DNA from: Acetanaerobacterium elongatum
Lineage (GTDB): Bacteria; Bacillota; Clostridia; Oscillospirales; Ruminococcaceae
NCBI RefSeq assembly: GCF_900103835.1
Contig: NZ_FNID01000019.1
Location: 1 to 64,000, forward strand
Direction: 5' to 3'
DNA length: 64,000 nt
Shown here: piece after piece, positions 27,372 to 36,222 of the stretch
Numbering within the stretch: position 1 is the stretch's first letter
Layout: every line of letters starts with the position of its first letter
Notes under the pieces: generated by a model
The model's input: the letters and a program-made list of their open reading frames with translations, nothing else
Database searches by the model: none
What the model was told of the DNA's origin: nothing
Translations under genes and position numbers: made by a program

Positions 27372-28454
27372 ATGATGAAACAGTTTCATGTAGGTATTAT
27401 TGGTGCAACTGGTATGGTTGGTCAGCGTTTTATTTCGCTGCTGGAGAATCACCCTTGGTTTAAGGTTACACTGCTTGCGGCATCTTCCCGTTCAGCCGGC
27501 AAAACTTATGCTGAAGCCGTTGGTACCCGCTGGGCTATGAAAACGCCGATTCCTAAGAATATAAAAGAAATGGTAATGCTGGATGCTACCGCAGATATAA
27601 AAACGATTGCCTCCTCGGTAGATTTTGTGTTTTGCGCAGTAGATATGAAAAAGGATGAAATCAAGGCGCTGGAGGAGATGTATGCTAAGGCGGAATGCCC
27701 TGTTATCTCCAACAACTCTGCCCACCGCTTTACGCCCGACGTGCCAATGATGATTCCTGAGATTAATGCCGACCACGCTGAAGTTATTAAAGCGCAAAGA
27801 AAACGCCTGGGAACCAAGCGCGGCTTTATTGCCGTAAAGTCCAACTGCTCGCTGCAAAGCTATGTGCCCGCCCTTCATCCCTTAATGGAGTATGGGATAA
27901 CAAAGACGTTGGCATGTACTTACCAAGCAATTTCCGGCGCAGGTAAAACCTTTGAAACCTGGCCTGAGATGATTGACAATGTAATCCCCTACATTGGCGG
28001 CGAGGAAGAAAAAAGCGAGAAAGAGCCGCTTAAAATTTGGGGCGAGGTGAAAAACGGCGAGATTGTTCCGGCTACCTCCCCTGCTATCACCACCCAGTGC
28101 ATTCGCGTGCCGGTTTCCGATGGCCATCTTGCTGCAGTGTTTGTTTCCTTTGATAAAAAGCCCACCATTGATGAAATTAAAGCAAAATGGGCTGCATTTA
28201 AGGGGGAACCCCAGGAATTGAATCTACCCTCAGCCCCCAAGCAGTTCCTGCATTATTTTGAGGAGAACGATCGCCCGCAGACCAGGCTTGACCGTGACCT
28301 TGAAAATGCAATGGCGATTTCTCTTGGCAGGCTGCGTGAGGATTCTCAGTATGACTATAAATTTGTGTGCCTCTCCCACAATACGGTAAGGGGCGCTGCA
28401 GGTGGCGGTGTTTTGATGGCTGAGCTGCTTGCCGCAAAGGGCTACTTTGATTAG
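27372..28454 (+). CDS. asd: Aspartate-semialdehyde dehydrogenase (archaeal/fungal-type)
   Basis: 360-residue NADPH enzyme reducing aspartyl phosphate, the branch point to lysine, threonine and methionine. Rossmann motif VGIIGATGMVGQRFI, catalytic Cys159 in VKSNCSLQSY, His in VSDGHLAAV. The sequence and length follow the archaeal/fungal ASADH group rather than the usual shorter bacterial one. ATG 27372 (or 27375) lies 5-8 nt after AAGGAG; ATG 27354 overlaps no site. First gene under the lysine riboswitch. Confidence 0.94.
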   Translation: MMKQFHVGIIGATGMVGQRFISLLENHPWFKVTLLAASSRSAGKTYAEAVGTRWAMKTPIPKNIKEMVMLDATADIKTIASSVDFVFCAVDMKKDEIKALEEMYAKAECPVISNNSAHRFTPDVPMMIPEINADHAEVIKAQRKRLGTKRGFIAVKSNCSLQSYVPALHPLMEYGITKTLACTYQAISGAGKTFETWPEMIDNVIPYIGGEEEKSEKEPLKIWGEVKNGEIVPATSPAITTQCIRVPVSDGHLAAVFVSFDKKPTIDEIKAKWAAFKGEPQELNLPSAPKQFLHYFEENDRPQTRLDRDLENAMAISLGRLREDSQYDYKFVCLSHNTVRGAAGGGVLMAELLAAKGYFD

Positions 28455-28492
28455 TGTTTGTTTTTTGACCAATAATATTGGAGGGACATTAG

Positions 28493-29395
28493 GTGAAGAA
28501 GACTGTATTTACCGGCGCCGGCTGCGCCATCGTAACCCCTATGAACCCCGACGGCACCATCAACTATACCTTGTTAAGCGAATTGATTGATTATCAGATA
28601 CAAAACTCTACCGACGCTATTGTTATTGCGGGAACTACAGGCGAATCCTCAACCTTTACCGATGCGGAGCATATTAATGTGCTGCACTATGCGGTAAAGG
28701 CTGTAAACGGGCGCGTGCCGGTTGTTGCCGGTGCCGGTAGCAACGATACCTCCTATGCCGTGGCACTTTCAAAAGAAGCAAAGATTGCGGGCGTTGATGC
28801 GCTGCTGCATGTTACCCCTTACTATAACAAAACCTCACAAAAAGGCTTGGTAAAGCATTTTACGGCAATAGCGGACGCTACTGACCTGCCAATGATTCTT
28901 TATAATGTTCCCAGCCGTACAGGTATGAACATTGGTATTAACGCTTACAAGGAGCTTGCGAAACATCCAAACATCGTAGCCACCAAAGAAGCAAGCGGCA
29001 ACATCTCGGCTATCGCGCAGGTTGCCGCAGAATGTGGCGATGAGCTGACCATCTACTCCGGCAACGATGATCAGATACTGCCAATCCTCGCGCTTGGCGG
29101 TAAGGGTGTAATTTCGGTGCTGTCTAATATTATGCCAAAAGAGACACATGATATCTGCCAGCTGTTTTTTGACGGGGATATCAAGGCCAGCACCAAGCTT
29201 CAGCTAGAGCTGCTCGAGTTAATGAATAACCTGTTTATTGATGTAAACCCCATCCCTGTAAAGGCGGCTTTAAAGCTGATGGGCTACCCTGTTGGGGATT
29301 GCCGGCCTCCTCTTGATACACTCAGCGACGAGCATACTGCTGTACTGAAGGCGTCACTTGAAAAGTACGGTTTATTGAAAGCACCGCGCAATTAA
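28493..29395 (+). CDS. dapA: 4-hydroxy-tetrahydrodipicolinate synthase
   Basis: 300-residue aldolase condensing pyruvate with aspartate semialdehyde, the first committed lysine step. Schiff-base Lys165 (IVATKEASGN), Tyr137 (LYNVPSRTG), and AGTTGES near residue 46. GTG start 28493 is 7 nt after GGAGGG. It also feeds dipicolinic acid for spores. Second gene of the riboswitch operon. Confidence 0.96.
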   Translation: MKKTVFTGAGCAIVTPMNPDGTINYTLLSELIDYQIQNSTDAIVIAGTTGESSTFTDAEHINVLHYAVKAVNGRVPVVAGAGSNDTSYAVALSKEAKIAGVDALLHVTPYYNKTSQKGLVKHFTAIADATDLPMILYNVPSRTGMNIGINAYKELAKHPNIVATKEASGNISAIAQVAAECGDELTIYSGNDDQILPILALGGKGVISVLSNIMPKETHDICQLFFDGDIKASTKLQLELLELMNNLFIDVNPIPVKAALKLMGYPVGDCRPPLDTLSDEHTAVLKASLEKYGLLKAPRN

Positions 29396-29413
29396 CTATT
29401 CGGAGGCAGAGAC

Positions 29414-30169
29414 GTGAAAAAAAGAATTATACTGTCTGGATGCAACGGCTATATGGGGCGGGTAATCACTGCCAGTGTGTCTGGTCGTGACGATTTAGAA
29501 ATTGTTGCAGGTATTGATATCAGCGGCGAGCAGAGAGAGCATTACGAGGTTGTTACCTCCCCCAATAAGGTTACGGCCGAGGCTGATGTCATCATAGATT
29601 TCTCTCACCCCTCCGCACTTACTCCACTGTTAGGGATGGCTCAAAAGCGTAAGCTGCCGATTGTGGTATGTACTACCGGCCTTTCGGCGGAACAGCTTGA
29701 TGAGCTGAAAAACGCCTCCGCCAATATTCCGGTGTTTAACTCCGGAAATATGTCACTGGGAATGAACCTTCTTATAAACCTTGCCAAGAAAGCGGCTGTT
29801 GTGCTTGGGCGGGATTTTGACATCGAGATTATTGAAAAGCACCACAACCGCAAGCTGGATGCGCCCAGCGGTACCGCTTTAATGTTGGCCCAGGGTATCA
29901 ACGAGGCCGTCGAACAGCCCTACCGTTACGAGTACAACCGTGCATCGAAGCGCGAAAAGCGCTCAAAAACCGAGATTGGTATCCATTCAGTACGCGGCGG
30001 TACAATTGTTGGTGAGCATGATGTTATCTTTGCGGGGCCGGACGAGATTGTTACCCTGTCACACAGTGCAAGATCACGTGACATATTCGCAACCGGCGCT
30101 ATCAATGCTGCGCTATTTTTGTGTAAACAGAAGCCCGGATTCTATGAGATGTCTGATTTACTAGCATAA
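29414..30169 (+). CDS. dapB: 4-hydroxy-tetrahydrodipicolinate reductase
   Basis: 251-residue NAD(P)H reductase of lysine and dipicolinate synthesis. N-terminal GCNGYMGRVI, the substrate motif EIIEKHHNRKLDAPSGTA and the C-terminal SVRGGTIVGEHDV are diagnostic. GTG start 29414 follows GGAGG. It is 18 nt after dapA, in one transcript. Confidence 0.96.
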   Translation: MKKRIILSGCNGYMGRVITASVSGRDDLEIVAGIDISGEQREHYEVVTSPNKVTAEADVIIDFSHPSALTPLLGMAQKRKLPIVVCTTGLSAEQLDELKNASANIPVFNSGNMSLGMNLLINLAKKAAVVLGRDFDIEIIEKHHNRKLDAPSGTALMLAQGINEAVEQPYRYEYNRASKREKRSKTEIGIHSVRGGTIVGEHDVIFAGPDEIVTLSHSARSRDIFATGAINAALFLCKQKPGFYEMSDLLA

Positions 30170-30300
30170 TTGATTGAAAAGCTGACAAATACTAATCTTC
30201 GGTAGAAATGTAGGTAAAACTGCATATCAAAACCTTTTGCTGGATTTTTGGTACATTTCCTAGAAGAAGATAAGTATTAAGCGGCGGAATGGAGCTTGTT

Positions 30301-30765
30301 ATGAACGGAGTATCGAAGATAACCATAACCGATGATGTGGCGCTCATTACCATAAACAAGGCACCGGCCAGTGTCCGGCTTCTGGCCTCCATTCTGGGTG
30401 AATTTTCTGATGCGGGCATAAACATCGATATGATCTCCCATGCCGCACCGCAAGGCCAATACACCTCCCTTTCCTTCTCTATTTTAAGTGAAGATTTGGT
30501 GAAGGCCTTAAACCTTACCGCACGATTTGCGGATACCCACCCTACTATTAAGCCGCTTGTAAGCAACGGCAACTGCAAGATACAGCTCTACGGCGAAGAA
30601 ATGGCTGAAATGCCGGGTGTGGCAGCGGCTGCCATGAAAGCGATTGCTGCCGCAGATGTGGATATCTCGATTATTACCACCAGCTCTGTGGATATCTCCA
30701 TCCTAGTGGCAAATGCAGATAAGAACAGTACCGTTGCTGCATTAAAGAAGCAGTTTGGTTTATAA
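30301..30765 (+). CDS. Stand-alone ACT-domain protein (aspartate-kinase regulatory type)
   Basis: 154 residues made of two ACT domains, about 1-75 and 78-154, resembling the C-terminal regulatory half of aspartate kinase: SVRLLASILGEFSDAGINIDMISH in the first and MPGVAAAAMKAIAAADVDISIITTSSVDISILV in the second. No kinase domain is present here. ATG 30301 is 6 nt after GGAG. It is the last gene of the lysine-riboswitch unit, 131 nt after dapB. In Bacillus LysC an internal start yields a similar beta subunit; here a separate gene may supply it. The partner and ligand are inferred, not shown. Confidence 0.8.
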   Translation: MNGVSKITITDDVALITINKAPASVRLLASILGEFSDAGINIDMISHAAPQGQYTSLSFSILSEDLVKALNLTARFADTHPTIKPLVSNGNCKIQLYGEEMAEMPGVAAAAMKAIAAADVDISIITTSSVDISILVANADKNSTVAALKKQFGL

Positions 30766-30784
30766 TAGCAGCAGAACAATAACG

Positions 30785-30823
30785 AAAGCCTCAAGAGAGT
30801 GAAAGCTCTTCTGAGGCTTTTTA
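30785..30823 (+). terminator. Terminator of the asd-dapA-dapB-ACT operon
   Basis: AAAGCCTCAAGAG / CTCTTCTGAGGCTTT stem and TTTTT. It lies between convergent genes and may also help end the minus-strand ABC-F transcript. Confidence 0.8.
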
Positions 30824-32743
30824 TTATGAGGATAATTCGGCCCATTCGTCATAATACTTTGAAAGGGCTGCACGCTTCACTTCAAGCTCTGCGCAGTGCT
30901 GCTGCATAGCCAGATAGTCAGTGTATACGTTTTCAAGCGTCATTTCATGCTCGTGTTCAGCTATCTCTGCCTCAGTGTCGGCAATAAGGCGTTCAAGCTC
31001 CTTAATGCGATTTTTAATACGAGCCTCCGCGCTCTTTTGCTCTTTGCTTTTATAGTATCCCTCATGCTTATTGGGGATTTGTTTAAGAATTTCAGCAGGC
31101 TGTCCCTCCACCTTTAATTGCTTCTCTTTCGTTACTTCGCTTACATAGGCATCATAGTTACCGTTATATGATTTGATGCCGTCATTATGAAGTTCGACGA
31201 TTCGTGTAGGCACCCGGTTGAGCAGATAGCGATCATGCGATACAAACAGCAATGTTCCCTCAAAGCCTAACAGTGCCTGCTCCAGGTCTTCCTTTGCAGC
31301 CAAATCAAGATGATTGGTGGGCTCGTCGAGAATTAAAACATTGGCGCGTTCCAGCATCAATACCGCGAACGCGAGCTTGGCGCGCTCACCGCCGCTGATG
31401 ACCTTTACCTTCTTATATACGTTATCACCGGTGAGCAGCACATTTCCAAGTGCCGTTCGGATAACAACCTCATTGTAGGTTAAATGTCGATCCCACAGTT
31501 CGTCCAATACGGTCTTCTCGGGGTGAAGATTGCCGTTTTCCTGTTCATAATAGCCTATAGAAGCGTTCTGCCCCCAAGCGTAGCTGCCTGAATCAATGGG
31601 TATCATGCCTTGAATCGCCTTTAACAGAGACGATTTTCCAATACCGTTTGTACCGATAATCGCTACCCTTTCCCCTCTTGTTACCTCAAGGTTCAGATGC
31701 TGAAAGAGCTGCTTTCGGCTTTCCTTCTCGCCAACCGAAAGAGCCATATTATTGATTTTTAAAAGTTCTTTATAGGGCACCTTATCGGTTTCAAATCGCA
31801 GGTTCATACGCTTGATGGCTGTACTGGGGCGTTCCATTACCTCTATCTTTTCCAGTGCTTTCAGTCTGCCCTTTGCGCTGTTGGAGGTGGAAGCCCGTGC
31901 CATGTTTTTATCAATATACTCCTGCAGCTCTGCGATATGAAGCTGCTGTTGTTCATATTCCTTCTGAAGCCTGGCTACACGCTCTTGCTTGAGTATTAAG
32001 AATTTCGAATAGTTCCCCGGGTAACCAGTCAGTGTATTTCGTTCCAGCTCATAGATTTCACTAACGACCTTATCTAAAAAGTAACGGTCGTGCGATACCA
32101 CCACAATTGCTCCGTTATATGTACCAAGGTACTCCTCCAGCCACATCAAGGTTTTAAAATCCAGGTGGTTTGTCGGCTCATCCAGTATTAGCAGGTTTGG
32201 CTCCTCTAAAAGCAGTCTTGCCATTGCCAAACGTGTTTTTTCACCGCCGCTAAGGGTTTGAATTTGCGTATCTAACGGAACGCTCTGGAACCCCATACCG
32301 TTTAGGATGGTTTTTATCTTGACCTCAATGAGATATCCGCCACCCTGTTCAAACGCTGTTTGCTTGTTGGCGTAACTCACGGTAAGGCGTTCATAGGCCT
32401 CAGACTGCGTATCAATTCCGGAAAGCTGCTGCTCCAGTGCGTGCATCTCCTCCTGTAGTTCTAACAAAGGTGCAAAAACACTTAGCATCTCGTTATAAAT
32501 GGTGCTTTCACGCTGAAGGCCGCTGTTCTGCTCCAAAAAACCAAGTGACATGGTAAAAGCGCGGTAAACGCTTCCGCTGTCACCCTCCAATCGTCCACAC
32601 AGGATATTCAGCAGCGTAGACTTTCCTGCACCGTTGGCACCGATAAGCCCGATACGGCTCTTTTCTTCGATCTTCAGATTTATATTGGTCAAAACTGTTT
32701 TATCGCCAAAGCTCTTATTAAGCCCGTCTATTGTTACCAGCAT
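30824..32743 (-). CDS. ABC-F family ATP-binding protein
   Basis: 639-residue protein with two ABC ATPase domains and no membrane segments. First domain: GANGAGKST, LSGGEKTRLAMARLL, LLILDEPTNHLD. Second: GTNGIGKSS, ISGGERAKLAFAVL, VLILDEPTNHLD. A charged linker (residues 240-320) separates them, and a C-terminal coiled coil follows (about 560-625). This is the ABC-F layout (YdiF/Uup-like), proteins acting on the ribosome or DNA structure rather than transport. Antibiotic resistance cannot be inferred. Own promoter upstream. Confidence 0.9.
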   Translation of the reverse strand: MLVTIDGLNKSFGDKTVLTNINLKIEEKSRIGLIGANGAGKSTLLNILCGRLEGDSGSVYRAFTMSLGFLEQNSGLQRESTIYNEMLSVFAPLLELQEEMHALEQQLSGIDTQSEAYERLTVSYANKQTAFEQGGGYLIEVKIKTILNGMGFQSVPLDTQIQTLSGGEKTRLAMARLLLEEPNLLILDEPTNHLDFKTLMWLEEYLGTYNGAIVVVSHDRYFLDKVVSEIYELERNTLTGYPGNYSKFLILKQERVARLQKEYEQQQLHIAELQEYIDKNMARASTSNSAKGRLKALEKIEVMERPSTAIKRMNLRFETDKVPYKELLKINNMALSVGEKESRKQLFQHLNLEVTRGERVAIIGTNGIGKSSLLKAIQGMIPIDSGSYAWGQNASIGYYEQENGNLHPEKTVLDELWDRHLTYNEVVIRTALGNVLLTGDNVYKKVKVISGGERAKLAFAVLMLERANVLILDEPTNHLDLAAKEDLEQALLGFEGTLLFVSHDRYLLNRVPTRIVELHNDGIKSYNGNYDAYVSEVTKEKQLKVEGQPAEILKQIPNKHEGYYKSKEQKSAEARIKNRIKELERLIADTEAEIAEHEHEMTLENVYTDYLAMQQHCAELEVKRAALSKYYDEWAELSS

Positions 32744-32782
32744 CGTATAGTTTTCCTTTACTAAAGAATCGCAACCTCGGAT

Positions 32783-32811
32783 ATTATATCATCCTAAGCC
32801 TCCGTTTGCAA
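32783..32811 (-). promoter_or_regulatory. Promoter of the ABC-F gene
   Basis: Minus strand TTGCAA (32811-32806), 17-nt spacer, TATAAT (32788-32783). Confidence 0.65.
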
Positions 32812-32873
32812 ACATCCATTGGAGATTACTACAGGGAAACTAGGCTTTGCTATTTTTATAAGGTTTACAGGAC

Positions 32874-33632
32874 TTAAAACGTATCTTTGTGACGGCACAT
32901 CAAAGGCAATATCCCGCCAATATCCAACAATTCGCATTCTGTTAAGCATACATACTTTACAGAGCGTTGAGTTAAGAAATCTGCAATCTTTTTTCCGTTT
33001 GGATGGCTAAAAATGTTCCCTGTAAACGCCAAAACATCCTTTTCAATCAAGCCGCAACAGCCGCCGATGAACCCATAAGGGTATCCGGGCAGTTTTATAA
33101 AACCGGGCTGTATCAAAAGAACTTCGATTCCCGATGTTTCGCAGGCTTTGGCAATTGAACTGTCTGCCGTAATAACGGCATAGGGCGATGCAATTGCAAC
33201 CGAACACCTTGCGTATCCTTGATTTACAAAATTCACAGCAATGCCGTTTGGGGCGCAGTAATCAACAATCTCGGGCGCCGTATCCTTACGGCAAAACAGT
33301 GTTCTCCCTATACGAGCTGCGTTTAACGCTACATCCCCTGGGTACGTTTTATGTAGGCTCTGAGATAATACGCTTACCTCAAAACCAAGTAATTTCAGCT
33401 GCTCAACATAAGGAGCATCCTTATCGGCAGCGAGGATTTGTTTTCCGCCCAGATGGTGCAACAGCATATCCGCATGGGTTTGCACCGGCTCAGCCAACCC
33501 ACCGTGTTGTGTTACCTTAATGCATTTTATCCCCTGCTGTTTCAGCGCGGATATAATTTGTTGGTTTTGTTCAGAAACTGCCGCCACTAAAACCTTGCCC
33601 TGCGGCAGATTTGGGGAGCTTACATATTCCAT
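32874..33632 (-). CDS. Conserved protein of unknown function (DUF6873-like)
   Basis: 252-residue protein without membrane segments. It reads like an enzyme of the GME (arginine deiminase/amidinotransferase-like) fold group annotated DUF6873: GIAVNFVNQGYARCSVAIA, VITADSSIAKAC, and the glycine-cysteine-rich FIGGCCGLI, then FTGNIFSHPNGKKI and a late cysteine in CLTECELLDIGGILPL. The family name is from memory and no substrate is known. GAGGA lies 10 nt before ATG. It lies 39 nt after the permease gene on the same strand. Confidence 0.6.
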   Translation of the reverse strand: MEYVSSPNLPQGKVLVAAVSEQNQQIISALKQQGIKCIKVTQHGGLAEPVQTHADMLLHHLGGKQILAADKDAPYVEQLKLLGFEVSVLSQSLHKTYPGDVALNAARIGRTLFCRKDTAPEIVDYCAPNGIAVNFVNQGYARCSVAIASPYAVITADSSIAKACETSGIEVLLIQPGFIKLPGYPYGFIGGCCGLIEKDVLAFTGNIFSHPNGKKIADFLTQRSVKYVCLTECELLDIGGILPLMCRHKDTF

Positions 33633-33671
33633 AGTGCTGTTTTCCTCGAAAGTTTGGTTTTCCCCCCAGGT

Positions 33672-34859
33672 CTATTCTGTTCTGAGTGCATCCACAGGGT
33701 TCAGCTTGGAGGCTTGTGCTGCCGGGTAAACGCCAAAGATTGTGCCGTTTACTATTGCAAAGCCAATACATATCAATAGCAGCGGTATATTGATAATCGG
33801 CGTAATATTCATAAAAAAGAAGCCTAACAGCGAAAGCAATAGCCCGATCACGCTTCCAATCAAGCTCCCGAGTATTGAGATTGCAAAGGCCTCAAGAATA
33901 AATTCGCTCATGATGGTGACCCTGCGCGCTCCAATGGCCTTTTTAATACCAATCTCTCTTGTTCTTTCGTTTACTGAAACCAGCATTACTGTCATAATGG
34001 AAAGCCCAGCAACAATCAGCGATATCGCCGCAATGGCTGATAATACATACGAAATAATGCTTAAAAGATTGTTCAGCTTATCCTTCTGGCCTGCAATATT
34101 CTGCGTTTTATAGATTTCTTTATACCCGGTTGCCTGCTCCAGCCTGCGGATAACATTTTTAGCCACCGCATCAATGGCCGAAGAATCGGCCACCTGTAAG
34201 GCAATCTGATCAAAGCTTTGTTTTCCCGCAGCCTTTTGCAGAGAGGTATACGGTACATAAACAAAGGTAGGGATATAGCTGCTCAGCAATGATTGTAACA
34301 TATTTCCGCCTGAATTGACAACCCCGATGATTTTAAATTCTTCATCGCTGCCGCCAAGACGGATTTTAATCGCTTTGCCGACGATATTGGTACGTTTATA
34401 GGTCTGCTGAGCAAATACCTTATCTACCACACAAACATTTTCCGAGGCGCCCACATCAGCTTTTCCTATCAGACGGCCATATAACAGCTGCAGTGAAAAA
34501 ATCTGCTTAGCTCCAGAATCAATACCCCATACAGCACTGTTAAGTACCAGATTTCTGGTATAGGCATTGGTGTACTCCAACATAATTGGAACCGCTTTTG
34601 TAACCTTATCGGTTGATTGAATTACCTGCAAATCATTTTCACTTAGCTCCATATCGGTAACGCGTTTGTCGGTTTCAATCGTCAGTGCACCAATCCCCAG
34701 ACTGTTTAGTTCGCTGTTGATTGCGCTTTTCCCCATATCGGATATCGAACCGATGATAATCACGGAACACACGCCAATGGCGATACCTATAATGGTGAGG
34801 AAGGTTCTGAACTTATTCCGAAACAGATTCTTCACCGCATACTTAAGATAATCGCTCAT
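33672..34859 (-). CDS. ABC transporter permease, MacB/FtsX family
   Basis: 395-residue permease. N-terminal membrane helix in RTFLTIIGIAIGVCSVIIIGSI (about 18-40), a large external MacB-type domain (40-265), then three C-terminal helices (about 270-300, 320-350, 355-378) with the family signature ERTREIGIKKAIGARR and ending NPVDALRTE. It follows the HlyD-like adaptor by 18 nt, so the pair is probably an efflux or export complex. The expected ATP-binding subunit is not adjacent on either side. Confidence 0.9.
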   Translation of the reverse strand: MSDYLKYAVKNLFRNKFRTFLTIIGIAIGVCSVIIIGSISDMGKSAINSELNSLGIGALTIETDKRVTDMELSENDLQVIQSTDKVTKAVPIMLEYTNAYTRNLVLNSAVWGIDSGAKQIFSLQLLYGRLIGKADVGASENVCVVDKVFAQQTYKRTNIVGKAIKIRLGGSDEEFKIIGVVNSGGNMLQSLLSSYIPTFVYVPYTSLQKAAGKQSFDQIALQVADSSAIDAVAKNVIRRLEQATGYKEIYKTQNIAGQKDKLNNLLSIISYVLSAIAAISLIVAGLSIMTVMLVSVNERTREIGIKKAIGARRVTIMSEFILEAFAISILGSLIGSVIGLLLSLLGFFFMNITPIINIPLLLICIGFAIVNGTIFGVYPAAQASKLNPVDALRTE

Positions 34860-34877
34860 CCGCTTCCCCGCCCTCTT

Positions 34878-35909
34878 TTATTCCAATAAGCACACTAAGG
34901 TGTTATCTTTAAGTGTTTCTGTAGGGTTTGTAACAATATAGTCGCTTTCGTTCACTCCGCTTTTTATCTCAATACCGTTGAGCAGTTCGGAGTCGGTTTT
35001 TATCAGTTGCTTATGAACCCGCCCACCCGAATAGACAAAGACAAACTCCTTTTGTTCATCATCCTGACCGATAGCCTCATAGGGGAGTACATATGCCTTG
35101 CGCCCTTCTTCAATAAGAATTTTACCTTTGATGGAGTAACCCGGTCTCAGGGTTTTATCAGGATTTCGAATTTTCAATATAACATCTACCATAGCTTCTT
35201 TACTGGTTGAAAGCAGTGCTTTTTGTGCTGTTGGGTAGATTTTGCTAACGGTACAGTTATATTGGCTGCCATTTTGGGCAAGTACCGTAAGGGTGGCTTT
35301 CTGCCCCTCCCTAACCTTCGAAATATTGGATTCGCTGACGCTTACCCTTGCTACAAGGCTGCTGCTCTGAGCAATGGTAATAATAGGGGTAAACGCCGAA
35401 GACATCTCCCCCTCCTGCGCGTTAACTTCTGTTATTACACCATCTTCAGGTGCAGTCAATACAGTTGGTAACGCTTTTATTTCGTCCTTGTATTTCGCAA
35501 GAATCTCCGTGATAGAATATTCCCCGGAATTAACATACTGTGACAGCAGGTTCTCCGGTATGGCAGATACACTGCTCCCCATTAGCGCAGAAACGGCAGC
35601 TACTGTGTTTAAGCCGGAATATGCTGAAACAGTGGCATCTTTGTCCACAACCGCTATCCGGTCACCTTTCCTTACGTAATCGCCTACCTCAACCTCAATG
35701 TGTGAGATCTTTACCGGTATTTCAAGGCTGACATTGCTTTTCTTTTCCACCTCAATGCTCCCGGAACAGTTTAAGTACTGGTTATATACGGTCTTTTCTA
35801 GCTTTGTCACATTCACCTTGGGCATTGACGAAAGCATTATATCGGGGATAAAGATGGACGCCAGCAACAGCATCATACCTGCCAGCAACACTGTCAGCCT
35901 TAACTTCAT
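34878..35909 (-). CDS. HlyD/MacA-type membrane-fusion (adaptor) protein
   Basis: 343-residue adaptor: N-terminal membrane anchor (about 6-25), a barrel-sandwich lipoyl-like domain split into VSLEIPVKISHIEVEVGDYVRKGDRIAVV and TVLTAPEDGVITEVNAQEGEMSS, and beta-barrel domains to the C-terminus. The alpha-hairpin between the lipoyl halves is short, as in Gram-positive forms without a TolC partner. ATG 35909 is 8 nt after AAAGGG. First gene of the adaptor-permease pair. Confidence 0.85.
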   Translation of the reverse strand: MKLRLTVLLAGMMLLLASIFIPDIMLSSMPKVNVTKLEKTVYNQYLNCSGSIEVEKKSNVSLEIPVKISHIEVEVGDYVRKGDRIAVVDKDATVSAYSGLNTVAAVSALMGSSVSAIPENLLSQYVNSGEYSITEILAKYKDEIKALPTVLTAPEDGVITEVNAQEGEMSSAFTPIITIAQSSSLVARVSVSESNISKVREGQKATLTVLAQNGSQYNCTVSKIYPTAQKALLSTSKEAMVDVILKIRNPDKTLRPGYSIKGKILIEEGRKAYVLPYEAIGQDDEQKEFVFVYSGGRVHKQLIKTDSELLNGIEIKSGVNESDYIVTNPTETLKDNTLVCLLE

Positions 35910-35953
35910 ACCTGCCACCCTTTTACCTATACTATTCTGCTTAGAAGAATAGT

Positions 35954-36002
35954 ATTATACGGCAAAATTCTTCCTATAATTTCGCTAAAGATGAATTTAG
36001 CG
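35954..36002 (-). promoter_or_regulatory. Candidate -10 and inverted repeat before the adaptor gene
   Basis: Minus-strand TATAAT at 35959-35954, about 45 nt before the adaptor start; no clear -35. CGCTAAA (35983-35989) and TTTAGCG (35996-36002) form a 7-bp inverted repeat just upstream of the -35 region, a possible operator. The rest of this roughly 300-nt gap is A/T-rich with nothing recognisable except the radA terminator. Confidence 0.4.
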
Positions 36003-36176
36003 CCGTCTGTCTACACACCCCAAAACATAATAGAAGCTTAACAGCTAAGATTTATTATATTATTAGGTTTGTTAGGCATACAAACGCTAGTTAAATTCAT
36101 CCTTTAACTCTATAATATTTTGGCTGAAATACGGCTTATTATTTATGAAGAGATTATGAAATTAATAATATAAAAA

Positions 36177-36206
36177 CTGCCGTACAGCTTTAATCTGTAC
36201 GGCAAT
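36177..36206 (-). terminator. Intrinsic terminator of radA
   Basis: Minus strand GCCGTACAG, loop ATTAAAG, CTGTACGGC, then AGTTTTTAT, 17 nt after the radA stop. Confidence 0.85.
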
Positions 36207-36222
36207 CGATAACCTGAAACAA

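Noticed and set aside
30824-32743. ABC-F protein as the missing ATPase of the adaptor-permease pair
   Set aside because: Two fused ABC domains with a C-terminal coiled coil and its own promoter; ABC-F proteins do not drive permeases.
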